Made by a program: the position numbers and the translations under genes. Below, in pieces: positions 24,701 through 34,143 of a DNA stretch of 64,000 nucleotides. The first letter of the stretch is position 1, and each line of letters opens with the position of its first letter. The DNA comes from Candidatus Krumholzibacteriota bacterium (GTDB taxonomy: Bacteria; Krumholzibacteriota; Krumholzibacteriia; JAJRXK01): NCBI GenBank assembly GCA_029262065.1, contig JAJDAC010000027.1:434001-498000 (forward strand). Direction: 5' to 3'. The notes beneath the pieces are model-generated. The model did no database searches, was not told the origin of the DNA, and saw nothing but the letters and a program-made list of their open reading frames with translations.

Positions 24701-27700
24701 GGCCAGCCGGTCGGACGCAGGCCCGGCGGGAACCGACGCCGGAAGCACATCGGAGTTCAGCGAGAACTTCCTGTTCCAGGGTGGGGGCAACGACGCTTCG
24801 ATTGGCGTGGCCAAGAACATGACGGCCACGGGCAATGGACCGTTCGCCGTGATGATCGACTACTACTTCGAGAACTTCGGCAACGTCAGCGTGACCGATC
24901 TTTCCATGACCGACGACCTGGACGAGGTTTTCGGAGCGGGCAATTGGACGCTGAGCGCCGGGCCTTCGCTGGTGGTGGGGCCCAACACGTTCACCGTACA
25001 GCCGGCCTACACTGGCACCGGAAACGACATCGAGTTGTTGGGCGGCGGTTCGTTGGGCGCGGGCGAAACCGCGCAGGTCCAGATAGCCTTGACCGTCACT
25101 GCTCCCGGTTCATATTTGAACCAGACCATCGTGACCGGAGAGGACCCCGACGGCGATCCGGTGACTGACGTTTCCACCGACGGTACCGATCCCGACGCTG
25201 ACGGTGATGACACCGATGGCACGGTGGATGACGACGGCAACCCCGACGAGAACGATCCCAGTCCGCTGACGCTGGATTCAGGTGTGATTGGCGTGGCGAA
25301 GAACATGTTCGCTACCGGCACCGGCCCATTCGACGTGACCATTGACTACTACTTCGAGAACTTCGGCACGCTTGACCTCTCGGGTCTGAGCATGACCGAC
25401 GACCTGGACGAGGTGTTCACCGCGGGCAACTGGTCGCTCACCTCGGGCCCCGACCTGCTCAATGGTCCAGCCACGTTCACCGTGGATGCGACGTACACGG
25501 GCGGCGGCGCCACCATCGAATTGCTGGGCGGCGGCAGCTTCGCTCCCGGCGAAACTGCCCAGGTTCGCATTACCCTGAGCGTGAACGACCCCGGTACCTA
25601 TACCAATCAAACCATCGTGAACGCGATAACCCCGGCCGGTGACCCGGTCAGCGATGTCTCCACCGCCGGCACCGACCCCGACGCCGACGGCGACGACACC
25701 GACGGCACCGAAGACGACGACGACAATCCCGACGAAGACGACCCCACCACGCTGACGTTGCCGCCGGCTACCATTGGCGTGGCCAAGAACATGGCGGCCA
25801 CGGGTAACGGCCCGTTTGACGTGACCATCGACTACTACTTCGAGAACTTCGCGGGCGTCGCGCTTTCGAACCTGACCATGACCGACGACCTGGACGAGGT
25901 GTTCGGGGTTGGCAACTGGTCTCTTACCACGGGCCCCGCGCTGATCAGCGGCCCGGCCACCTTCACCGTGGATAATGCGTACACCGGCTCGGGCCCGACC
26001 ATCGAACTTCTGGGCGGCGGCTCGCTGGACGTGGGCGAAACGGCCCAGGTACAGGTCACATTGTCAGTGACGGCACCGGGCTCCTACCTGAACCAAACCA
26101 CGGTGAGTGGAGAGACTCCCACCGGCGACCCGGTAACCGATGTTTCCACCAACGGCACCGATCCCGATGCCGACGGTGACGACACCGACGGCACCGTGGA
26201 CAACGACGGCAATCCCGACGAAGACGATCCCAGCCCGCTGACCCTGCAAACCGGCGTGATTGGCGTAGCCAAGGACATGTTCGCCACGGGCACGGGACCG
26301 TTCGATGTGACCATCGACTACTACTTCGAAAATTTCGGCACGGTCGATCTGCTGAACCTGAGCATGACCGACGACCTGGATGAAGTGTTCACCGCGGGCA
26401 ACTGGTCGCTCACCTCGGGACCACAATTACTGAGCGGGCCCGCCTCATTCACCGTGGATGCCTCATACACCGGCAGCGGACCAAACATTGAACTGTTGGG
26501 CGGGGGAAGCTTCGCGCCCGGCGAAACCGCCCAGGTTCGCGTTACCCTCAGCGTGACGGACCCCGGCACCTACACGAATCAAACCATCGTGAACGCGGTA
26601 ACCCCGGCCGGCGACCCGGTCAGCGACGTTTCCACCGCCGGCACCGACCCCGACGCCGACGGCGACGACACCGACGGCACCGAGGACGACGACGACAACC
26701 CCGACGAAGACGACCCCACCACGCTCACCTTGCCGCCGGCCAGCATCGGCGTGGCCAAGAACATGACGGCTACCGGCACGGGACCGTTCGACGTAACGAT
26801 CGACTACTACTTCGAGAACTTCAGCACGCTGAACATTTCGAACCTGAGCATGACCGACGACCTGGACGAGGTGTTCACCGCGGGCAACTGGTCGCTGACC
26901 AGCGGACCCACGATCATCACAGGACCCGGCACCTTCACGGTGGACTCCGCGTACACCGGATCCGCCGCCAACATCGAGTTGCTGGACGGCGGCAGCCTGG
27001 CCCCGGGCGAAACTGCCCAGATCCAGATTCGTCTGGTGGTGAACAGCCCCGGTTCGTACGTGAACCAGACGGTGGTGAACGGTGAGGCTCCCGACGGTTC
27101 GCCGGTGACCGACACTTCGACCGACGGCACCGACCCCGATGCCGATGGCGACGACACCGACGGTACGGTCGACAACGACGGCATTCCCGACGAAGACGAC
27201 CCGTCCACGTTGGATCTGAGTTCGCCCGCCGGAGTGCTGGGCGTGGCCAAGCAGATGTCGGCGACCGGAAACGATCCTTATATAGTCACCATCGACTACA
27301 CGCTCGAGAACTTTTCGGGTGTGGCGATCTCCCAGCTGAGCATGCCCGACGACCTCGATGCGGTGTTCACCGCGGGAAACTGGTCGCTGAACTCGCCGCC
27401 GGTGCTGGTTTCGGGCCCGGCCACGGTGCTGCCGAACCCCAGTTTCACGGGCAGCGGTACCAATGTTGACCTGCTGGCCGGAGGCAGTCTGGGCGCGCTG
27501 GAGTCCGCGCTGATTCGCATCGAGCTGTCTCTGACGGCCAGTGGTCGATACGAAAACCAGGTTACCGTGACCGGTGAAGATCCTTCGGGTACAACGATCA
27601 CCGATGTATCCACCGACGGCTCCGATCCCGATGTCGACGGCGATAGCGGCGACGGTACCGTCGACAACGACAACATTCCCAACGAGAACGAACCTTCCAT

Positions 27701-30700
27701 CCTGGAACTCGAACGACCGGCCATCGGCCTGGCCAAGAGCGCCGAGGTGCTCTCGTTCGATCCGTTCCAGGTTCGGTTCACCTTCAACCTCGAGAACTTC
27801 GGCGATACCAATCTGGAGAATGTGCAGATCACCGATGATCTCGACGCCGCGTTTGGCGTCGACAACTACTCGGTGGCCGAGCCCCCCGTGGTCGACAGCA
27901 ATCCGGGTGGTGGCCTTGTCGTAAACGTCAACTTCGACGGCTCGGGCGACCAGGAACTGCTGGGCGCCGGTAGTACGCTGCCCTTCGCAGACACCACCAA
28001 CACGGGCACGGTTTCCGTGGTGGTCGAAATCGTCGCGGCGGGTGGCTACTTCAACACGGCCACGGCCCAGGCGATTTCGTCTCAGTCCGGGGCTCCCGTG
28101 CAAGACGTGTCGACCGATGGCGCCGACCCCGATCCCGATGACGATGGCGACCCCGGCAACAATTCCGACCCCACGCCCGTCAACCTGATTCGGCCCACGT
28201 TGCTGCTATCCAAGAACGTCGCGCAGGACCAGGTCTCGGTTGGCGACTTCGCTTCCTACACGGTGGATATAGAGAACACGTTCGCGCAGCCCCTGGAAAA
28301 CGTGACGCTGACCGATGAGCCAGCGCCGGGCTTCACGTACGTGGTGGGCACCGGTCGATTGATTCGGGCAGGAGCCGACGGTGAGCTGGGCACCAGCGAC
28401 GACGACAGTATCGTGTTCGAGGCCAAGGGCACCCGGATTCTCCAGTTCTCCAATATCGACTTCGCCGCCATGGAAACCATTCGCATTACCTACTCCATGC
28501 GCGTGGGAGCGGGAGTGCAACCGGGTCGCTATCTGAACCGAGCCACGCCTTCCATTGAGACGGTAGTGGTGGGCAACACGGCCACGGCCCAGATCGATGT
28601 AATCCCCGACCCCATTCTGGACAAGACCACGGTGCTGGGAAAAGTATTCCTGGACGCCGACCGCGACGGTTGGCAGGACCCTTCGGTGGCTACCGACCTT
28701 GCACTGAGTGTCGTTGGTAGGGGACTGATCCTTTCCACGCTGCGCGTGGATCGCGGCGACGGACCGCAGACGTTGCAGGAACTGGGCATGTTGGTAAGCC
28801 CCACGCAGGGCTTTTTGCTGGGGGACCTGCCTGGGCGTACCGGTGCGGTAGGACCCGCGCCGACGCTGCGCGTGTTGGTGGACAAGGGGACCAACGGCTT
28901 CCCCGAGATACGCCTTACTTCGAAAGAAGGCACCCAGCTGGTCATGGACGGAGCTGGCAAGGTAACCACCACGCTGGCGGGCTCGGTGGCCAAGGGACGT
29001 TCCGCGCAACAGCTCACGCTACGGCGGTCGATTGAAGGCGCCACAGTGGTGTACACCATCGCCAACGCGGGCCGGGCGGAACCGGGCCTGGCCGGGGTGC
29101 GTTTGGCCACCACGACGGGGTTGGTCATAGAAACCGACGCCGAGGGTCGTTACCACGTGGCCGATGTGGACGGTGGGCGTGCCGAATACGGACGCAACCT
29201 GGTGCTGAAGGTTGATGCCCGGAGTCTGCCGCCCGGATCACAGTTCACGACCGAAAATCCGCGCGTGGTTCACCTCACGTCGTCGCTCATGAACCGATTC
29301 AACTTTGGCGTGTACTTCGATGCGGCGGGCGTGGCCGAAGTGGCGGCGGTGTCCCCGGTGGCGTCGACGCTGCGCGTGGAGAAATCCGTGCGGCCACCGT
29401 TCGTGACCCGTAGCTCCGCCAAAGCCCAACGCCAGCGCTTCGTTCTGGATCATGTCTCGTTCGCGAGCGCGAAGGCCGACTTGCGGCCCGAAGCCGAAGA
29501 TGTCATTGAGAAGGTGGCCAATGCCATGCGCGAGCGTCCCAACGCCAGCGCCCGCATCGAAGGCCATACCGACTATCGGCCCATTCGTACCGCGCCGTTC
29601 TCCGACAACTACGAGCTTTCGATCGCGCGGGCGCAATCGGTGAAGAATGCACTGATGGAACGCTACGGCATTGCGCCGGACCGACTCAGCGTGGCTGGCT
29701 TTGGCCCCGATCGTCCCGTGGCGGTGGGGCGCACTGCTGAATCACTTCAGCGCAACCGCCGCGTGGAGGTAATCCTTTTCGCGCCGCCGCAGCCCGTGTT
29801 GACCGACGTATCCACGAATCCCTCGACCGTGACCTATCGCATCGAGGTAAGCAATGTGGGCAACGCCGAGCTCACGAGCCTTGGGCTGGAAGAGTGGCTG
29901 GCTCCCGGGATGCGCTACGTGCCCGGCTCCAGTCGCTGGAACGACAGCGCGGTAGATGATCCGTCGCAGTCGTCGGTGCTGGACACGGCAAAACTCATGT
30001 GGCATTTCGACCGGCCCGCCAACACGACCGACTGGCTTGTTCCCGGCGTGTTGGAATTCGAGGCTCTGATTGTCCAGATCGACCCGACCAGTCCTCCGTT
30101 CAGCGTGGCCGAGGCGGGTTGGGCCGCAAGCGATGGTAGCGCCGGCGTGGCTCCCAGGGTCGGCGTGCCGTTGGAGATCCGGCGACAAGCCCCCGAACCA
30201 ATACCATTGGCCGACGAGCAGGTGTTTTTCGACACTTCCAAAGCCGATGTGCGGGAAGACACGCGCATGACCCTGGATCGGCTGATCCGCGACATGCAGG
30301 GCTTCGATATTGCGCGCGTGCAACTGGACGGCCACGCCGATGTGCGTCCCATTGTTGCGGGCCCATTCGCGAACAACCAGGCGCTGTCCGAGGCACGCGT
30401 ACAGAGTGTTCAGGACTACCTGGTAGGCCGACTCGATGCCTCGATCGAGGTAATGTCGGGCGAGGGATTTGGCGACCGCGTTCCGCGCACCCCCGGGCGC
30501 TCCAATCTTGCCCTGCAGGACAGCCGTCGCGTCGACATCCAGGTGTTCGGACGCTGGCAGCTGCCCGAAGAGCCGACTCGCAAGTCAGAGTCTGAATTTC
30601 CGGCCATGGCGCAGGCTCGCATAGAACACAGTTCCACCGGAGCTTCGCCCGTGTTGGGTGCGGCCAAGGCGTGGCCCCAGATGGGCCTCATCCCGCTTCA

Positions 30701-33700
30701 TGGTGGCGGAGCGGCCTGGGCTTCGGAAAGCCCGGTCGAGCGCACGGCTCGACTGAATGTGTTGGGCCCGAGCGAGATTGGATTGGTCGGTGGTTCGAGT
30801 ACGCAACCCGTTCGCTTCGTCGCGTACTCCAACTATCCTTCGTTCATCGATTCGTGGGAGCTGCGGGTATACGATGGACGGGATGAAGACCACTCACGAC
30901 CAATTGGTGTGATGCAGGGTTCAGGGCCGCCCGCGACTATTGAATGGCGGGGCGAACGCGAAGAGGGTGCTCCCGACCTGCAGGCCGGACAGGAACTGTC
31001 CTACGTATTGCGTGTGTTCGACGTCGATGGCAACTGGGATGAAACCAACCGTCGTGCGATCTTCGTGAGCGACGACCCCGAGGCATTCGACCCCAACCGA
31101 GCTCGCAACGATATCTATGGTCACGCGAACCTACGCGATCAGAACATCCCGCTGACGGGAAGTGCCATCGTATTGCAGGGACGCGATGTACCCGCCGATT
31201 CGAAGGTCTCGTTCGCGGGGCAGCCGCTGGGCGTGGATGCCAACGGCCGGTTCGCGCATGAATGGATCGTGCCGTTTGGCCAACGTGACATGCCACTGAC
31301 AGTCAGCGCGGGTTCGGACGCGCCCGTCGTCGATTCCATTGCCGTGGAAGCCAGCCCCGACTACGGGTTCCTGGTGGCTATGGCCAACGTGACCGTGGGC
31401 GACAACAACATCACCGGCGATCGCTCGATTGTGGATGGCTACTACCGCTACGATGGAGACCTGTTCGCCGATGGACGCCTGGCCTTCTACGGCCAGCGGT
31501 TGGTGAACGGAAAATTCCATTTCACCGGACACCTCGACAGCCGCACTGAAGAGTTGGACGTACTATTCCGAAACCTCGACCGGCGCGACCCGCAGTCGCT
31601 GTTTCGCCGGTTGGACCCAGACCGCTACTACCTGAACTACGGCGACGGCTCCACGCTCCGTTCCGACGTAAACACGCAGGGCCGGTTCTTTGGTCGTCTG
31701 GCGTGGGACAAGTCGCGACTGCTGTGGGGAAACTTCGCCACTGGTATAACGGGCACCGAGTTCGGGCAGTTCAATCGCAGCATGCACGGTGGCCTGTTGG
31801 AGTACCGGACGGTGAAGTCCGACGACTCGGGCGAATCGCGCGTGGCGGTCTCGGGTTTTGGGTCGGAAGCTCCCACTTCCTTCGCGCACAACGAATTCCT
31901 GGGCACCGGCGGCAGCCTGTACTACCTGCGGCATACCGATATTGTCCAGGGCAGTGAAAAGGTCTGGGTGGAAATCCGCGATCGCGACACCGAACGCGTG
32001 GTGGAAACGATCACCATGGACCGTGGTCGCGACTACGAGTTCGACGACATCCAGGGCCGACTGGTGTTGAGTCGCCCGCTGTTGCAGGTGGCCAACCAGG
32101 CCGCTCCGTCGATCATTCGCGACACCCCGCTCGACGGCAATCAGGTGTTGCTGATGGTCGACTACGAGTATGTAACCGACGGCATGGGCGATGACCTTAC
32201 GCTGGGCGCACGCGCCAAGGTGTGGCCCGTGAACGGTGTGGGCCTGGGTGGCACCATCGTCGACGAAGAGCGTGCGGGCCAGGACTACTGGCTTGCCGCG
32301 GGTGACCTCACGTTGCGCGCCGCGCCGGGCACGTACCTGAAATACGAGTACGCCGAAAGCGAAGCGTCGCAGGCCGCGACCAGTTTGTTCAGCGACGATG
32401 GCGGGCTGTCGTTCCAGAACACGTCCACTGCGCTCGGCAACACCGACACCAAGGGTGAGGCCGCGGCCGTCGAAGGACGTTTGAATCTGGGCGATTTCGC
32501 CGAGAGTTCGGGTGAGGCTACGGTAGCCGGCTGGTGGCGGCGTCGCAGCGCCGGCTTCTCGACCGCTCGCTTGAACGGCGGCGTGGAGACCGTGGACTAC
32601 GGCGGTGAGCTGAACTGGTCTCCGCTTGGACAACTGACGTTGGCCGCGCGCTACAACATGAACGAGCGGGCAGGCGTGGGCGACGAGGAGCGCATCACGG
32701 GGCAGGCCAAGGTTCGTTTTGGTGCGATTACCGTGGGTGGCGAGCTGCGTCAGAACAGCATCACGCCCGACGGCGGCACGCAGACCGACGCATTGTTGGG
32801 CGGAGGCTTGGTCGGCGTCGATGTGACCGAGGGCATCCATATATACGCGACGGGCCAGGGCGTCATCAATCAGGACGACGGCTACGCCGACAACGCCCTG
32901 GGAACCCTGGGCATCCGAGCCCGCGTGAGTTCGAAGCTGGTGACGCGCGCTGAGGGTAGCGTGGGCGACCGCGGCAACTCGGTTCGCGTGGGTTTGGACG
33001 TGAACCCCAACCCAACCCATTCGTTGTACGGAACCTACACGTTGTCGACCGATCGCCTCGACGGCGATCGGGGTCTGTTCACGCTGGGCCAGCGCAAGTC
33101 GTTGAGCAACCAGCTGAGTTTGTTCACCGAGAACCAGTTCACGCACGGAGAACGTCGTTCGGGCCTGAGTCACATCTACGGGCTGAACTTCCAGCCCAGC
33201 CGCGACTGGAAGGCCGGACTCACGTTCCAGCGCAGCGACCTGGATGATCGTGGCGTGGGCACCGTGGACCGCGATGCGGTGTCGGCCAACGTGGCCTACC
33301 AGGGCGACGTGTCGAAGTTGTCGGCCAAGGTCGAATTGCGAAACGACCGCGGCCTCGTGGAACAGCGACAGTACGTTACGACCAACCGAGCCGACGTTCA
33401 GCTTACGCCGGGTCTGTCGGTCATTGGTAAACTCAACTTCTCGCTGACCGAAAATCGCGACACGTCCACCAACGACGCGAAGTTCGCCGAGACCGGCGTG
33501 GGCCTGGCCTATCGTCCGGTAGGGGCGGATCGGTGGAACATGCTGTTGAAGCACACGTTCCTGTACGATCTGTCCACGCTGGCCCAAGCCACGGGTCGAC
33601 CCGATCAGCGCACGCAGATTGTTTCGGGTGAGGTGTTGTACGACCTGTCACACAGCGTCGAGGTGGGTACGCATCTGGCGCATCGTCGTGGTGAGGTACG

Positions 33701-33986
33701 CCTGGATCGGGATGCCGGCGATTGGCTGCGCACCCGCGCCAACCTGGCATCGCTGCGGTTGCGATATCACCTGCTGTTCAACTGGGACGCGGTAGCCGAG
33801 TACCGATGGCTGTCAGTGACCGAATCGGAAGATCGTCGGCAGGGAGTGTTGGTCGCACTGTACCGCCACGTGGGCAACAACGTGAAGTTGGGCGTGGGCT
33901 ACAACTTCACCGATTTCTCAGACGACCTTTCGGACTTCGACTATGACAATCATGGTTGGTTCGTGAATCTGTTGGGTAAGTATTAG
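21756..33986 (+). CDS. Giant multidomain surface protein: beta-helix, DUF11-like repeats, two OmpA domains and C-terminal outer-membrane barrel
   Basis: About 4,076 residues from GTG 21756 (AAGGGA 7 bases upstream). A long-n-region signal ends near TTMSFAQQ. Order by window position: adhesin-like N-terminal region; SdrD-B-like domain ~22800-23040 (ETDVDGHYRFEDL); right-handed beta-helix ~23270-24700; seven ~162-residue DUF11-like modules 24801-~28180, each ending in a DPDADGDDTDGT-type acidic linker; a classical DUF11 domain ~28190-28600; two OmpA-like peptidoglycan-binding domains at ~29430-29790 (IEGHTDYRP ... NRRVEV) and ~30210-30560 (LDGHADVRP ... SRRVDIQVF); a FlgD/Ig-like segment ~30780-31070; and a ~870-residue beta-barrel ending LLGKY. 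It is probably anchored in both outer membrane and peptidoglycan. Its function is inferred to be adhesion or export. Confidence 0.88.
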   Translation: MVEFAPRSPLRRAQPAFVRPTHRTVAVSVLFAFVLGATTMSFAQQPVDQLVTQRETVSDPSGDYTVEHTDYLFNNAPGLLRLQAFTVGAQTFTPAPSTPRVQVLRVDNAQSSGQRLRYFAEGEIKATKIPLVPPRPFAAEEIMASDIVNRGLVDVFLNQKEGRHSANNIERIDVLFDNALDTSANVLTSSGFLLLEKSGNNPVQVAAVIALDAVGNPAAYGPLLKIGTSRFRHAASDFEWVTLESQANESPAGSGDNGLPVAIVQTNEAIGATFVSLADLGVDSNTDVFGYSLIPLDVDPAVHDLTDVHTYPTDTRGSTTRFEGREGTGADFFGGMGALYKTTPPASGAISGVVFEDPNYGGGLGRNFTEAQDSALASGLGGVGLAGVRVELYDDSGLRGAVETDVDGHYRFEDLDPAPYIVRVVSATVGSARGGANALSVVTFQSDGATEVRDVVGGPSPHLPDPGPVEQLGAPLPEFAHARTQIVVATSVVENVSFGFNFNTITNTNDAGQGSLRQFILNANVLANDALAQVGAQPGTETSMFMVPAADLINGVATIVLSSPLPAVVGASTVLDGTTQTTNVGDTNPGQLGTGGTVGVDALPLARCEAPEVEIDGGGQAVPLKVSADGVVIRGIAFFNAGGRLNHADPFVDLVSGVDLVVDQNLFGLRADGSDPGPLRNVAGGLRAASTVGAVVTNNCVAYNGSDGMRLGIEGFPTANELLVTGNECWNNGSRYFEADQFALYRSDAVVRGNLFRDAQVSNRLSPTSGGAGLEIGFNVDRNLVENNTFLRCLSHGLVFKNDADDNLVRKNRFEDTVDGAGVVVTERGSGVSSGNRLSQNVYLNNHGLGIDVLSGTSNQENSGDGVTFNDGQVDSSEPNDNLDFPVLTAATLDAGVLTITGYVGNAPADPVFADLVLEFYRSSYDGSSNPNPGAANDGPPYHGEGAAYLGQGMTNAADGSFVATLTGVGGLLPNGSYITATASRSDAGPAGTDAGSTSEFSENFLFQGGGNDASIGVAKNMTATGNGPFAVMIDYYFENFGNVSVTDLSMTDDLDEVFGAGNWTLSAGPSLVVGPNTFTVQPAYTGTGNDIELLGGGSLGAGETAQVQIALTVTAPGSYLNQTIVTGEDPDGDPVTDVSTDGTDPDADGDDTDGTVDDDGNPDENDPSPLTLDSGVIGVAKNMFATGTGPFDVTIDYYFENFGTLDLSGLSMTDDLDEVFTAGNWSLTSGPDLLNGPATFTVDATYTGGGATIELLGGGSFAPGETAQVRITLSVNDPGTYTNQTIVNAITPAGDPVSDVSTAGTDPDADGDDTDGTEDDDDNPDEDDPTTLTLPPATIGVAKNMAATGNGPFDVTIDYYFENFAGVALSNLTMTDDLDEVFGVGNWSLTTGPALISGPATFTVDNAYTGSGPTIELLGGGSLDVGETAQVQVTLSVTAPGSYLNQTTVSGETPTGDPVTDVSTNGTDPDADGDDTDGTVDNDGNPDEDDPSPLTLQTGVIGVAKDMFATGTGPFDVTIDYYFENFGTVDLLNLSMTDDLDEVFTAGNWSLTSGPQLLSGPASFTVDASYTGSGPNIELLGGGSFAPGETAQVRVTLSVTDPGTYTNQTIVNAVTPAGDPVSDVSTAGTDPDADGDDTDGTEDDDDNPDEDDPTTLTLPPASIGVAKNMTATGTGPFDVTIDYYFENFSTLNISNLSMTDDLDEVFTAGNWSLTSGPTIITGPGTFTVDSAYTGSAANIELLDGGSLAPGETAQIQIRLVVNSPGSYVNQTVVNGEAPDGSPVTDTSTDGTDPDADGDDTDGTVDNDGIPDEDDPSTLDLSSPAGVLGVAKQMSATGNDPYIVTIDYTLENFSGVAISQLSMPDDLDAVFTAGNWSLNSPPVLVSGPATVLPNPSFTGSGTNVDLLAGGSLGALESALIRIELSLTASGRYENQVTVTGEDPSGTTITDVSTDGSDPDVDGDSGDGTVDNDNIPNENEPSILELERPAIGLAKSAEVLSFDPFQVRFTFNLENFGDTNLENVQITDDLDAAFGVDNYSVAEPPVVDSNPGGGLVVNVNFDGSGDQELLGAGSTLPFADTTNTGTVSVVVEIVAAGGYFNTATAQAISSQSGAPVQDVSTDGADPDPDDDGDPGNNSDPTPVNLIRPTLLLSKNVAQDQVSVGDFASYTVDIENTFAQPLENVTLTDEPAPGFTYVVGTGRLIRAGADGELGTSDDDSIVFEAKGTRILQFSNIDFAAMETIRITYSMRVGAGVQPGRYLNRATPSIETVVVGNTATAQIDVIPDPILDKTTVLGKVFLDADRDGWQDPSVATDLALSVVGRGLILSTLRVDRGDGPQTLQELGMLVSPTQGFLLGDLPGRTGAVGPAPTLRVLVDKGTNGFPEIRLTSKEGTQLVMDGAGKVTTTLAGSVAKGRSAQQLTLRRSIEGATVVYTIANAGRAEPGLAGVRLATTTGLVIETDAEGRYHVADVDGGRAEYGRNLVLKVDARSLPPGSQFTTENPRVVHLTSSLMNRFNFGVYFDAAGVAEVAAVSPVASTLRVEKSVRPPFVTRSSAKAQRQRFVLDHVSFASAKADLRPEAEDVIEKVANAMRERPNASARIEGHTDYRPIRTAPFSDNYELSIARAQSVKNALMERYGIAPDRLSVAGFGPDRPVAVGRTAESLQRNRRVEVILFAPPQPVLTDVSTNPSTVTYRIEVSNVGNAELTSLGLEEWLAPGMRYVPGSSRWNDSAVDDPSQSSVLDTAKLMWHFDRPANTTDWLVPGVLEFEALIVQIDPTSPPFSVAEAGWAASDGSAGVAPRVGVPLEIRRQAPEPIPLADEQVFFDTSKADVREDTRMTLDRLIRDMQGFDIARVQLDGHADVRPIVAGPFANNQALSEARVQSVQDYLVGRLDASIEVMSGEGFGDRVPRTPGRSNLALQDSRRVDIQVFGRWQLPEEPTRKSESEFPAMAQARIEHSSTGASPVLGAAKAWPQMGLIPLHGGGAAWASESPVERTARLNVLGPSEIGLVGGSSTQPVRFVAYSNYPSFIDSWELRVYDGRDEDHSRPIGVMQGSGPPATIEWRGEREEGAPDLQAGQELSYVLRVFDVDGNWDETNRRAIFVSDDPEAFDPNRARNDIYGHANLRDQNIPLTGSAIVLQGRDVPADSKVSFAGQPLGVDANGRFAHEWIVPFGQRDMPLTVSAGSDAPVVDSIAVEASPDYGFLVAMANVTVGDNNITGDRSIVDGYYRYDGDLFADGRLAFYGQRLVNGKFHFTGHLDSRTEELDVLFRNLDRRDPQSLFRRLDPDRYYLNYGDGSTLRSDVNTQGRFFGRLAWDKSRLLWGNFATGITGTEFGQFNRSMHGGLLEYRTVKSDDSGESRVAVSGFGSEAPTSFAHNEFLGTGGSLYYLRHTDIVQGSEKVWVEIRDRDTERVVETITMDRGRDYEFDDIQGRLVLSRPLLQVANQAAPSIIRDTPLDGNQVLLMVDYEYVTDGMGDDLTLGARAKVWPVNGVGLGGTIVDEERAGQDYWLAAGDLTLRAAPGTYLKYEYAESEASQAATSLFSDDGGLSFQNTSTALGNTDTKGEAAAVEGRLNLGDFAESSGEATVAGWWRRRSAGFSTARLNGGVETVDYGGELNWSPLGQLTLAARYNMNERAGVGDEERITGQAKVRFGAITVGGELRQNSITPDGGTQTDALLGGGLVGVDVTEGIHIYATGQGVINQDDGYADNALGTLGIRARVSSKLVTRAEGSVGDRGNSVRVGLDVNPNPTHSLYGTYTLSTDRLDGDRGLFTLGQRKSLSNQLSLFTENQFTHGERRSGLSHIYGLNFQPSRDWKAGLTFQRSDLDDRGVGTVDRDAVSANVAYQGDVSKLSAKVELRNDRGLVEQRQYVTTNRADVQLTPGLSVIGKLNFSLTENRDTSTNDAKFAETGVGLAYRPVGADRWNMLLKHTFLYDLSTLAQATGRPDQRTQIVSGEVLYDLSHSVEVGTHLAHRRGEVRLDRDAGDWLRTRANLASLRLRYHLLFNWDAVAEYRWLSVTESEDRRQGVLVALYRHVGNNVKLGVGYNFTDFSDDLSDFDYDNHGWFVNLLGKY
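24801..28180 (+). repeat. Seven in-frame tandem modules of about 486 bp with a ~971-bp higher-order unit
   Basis: Modules start near 24801, 25287, 25772, 26259, 26744, 27236 and 27722, at each IGVAKNM-like sequence. Modules 1 and 3 share one linker type (TVDDDGNPDE) and modules 2 and 4 another (TEDDDDNPDEDDPTTLTLPP). The pair 1-2 has therefore been copied as a unit to give 3-4. Modules 6 and 7 are more diverged. This is protein-coding repeat, not CRISPR. Confidence 0.85.
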
Positions 33987-34028
33987 CCCCCGCAGTTGAC
34001 CTCCGGCGGTCTCTGGCTCTAACTTGAT

Positions 34029-34064
34029 AGCGGTGGTTCGCCTTGCCCGAGGCGGTTCACCGCT
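34029..34064 (+). terminator. Hairpin after giant gene
   Basis: A 7-bp outer stem (AGCGGTG/CACCGCT) and a 5-bp inner stem (CGCCT/AGGCG) are separated by a 3x3 internal loop. It lies 43 bases after the giant gene's stop and before the next lipoprotein gene. There is no T-run. Confidence 0.4.
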
Positions 34065-34143
34065 ACTTCTCCTGCGCGAGGCCATCCGAGTACGGCTGGC
34101 CCGGTCCCAGATCGACGCCCGACGCGTCGGCAGGAGGTTTCCG

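Noticed and set aside
26463-28103. Long minus-strand open frame opposite the repeat region (546 codons), and a similar one at 31563-33587 (674 codons)
   Set aside because: Both are antisense shadows of the giant gene. Their translations are low-complexity His/Arg/Val-rich with no signal or motif, and they arise from the GC-rich codon pattern of the sense strand.
24801-28180. Regular ~486-bp repeats considered as CRISPR or satellite DNA
   Set aside because: The repeat unit is far too long, stays in frame and encodes a recognisable DUF11-like module; no short repeat-spacer structure exists.
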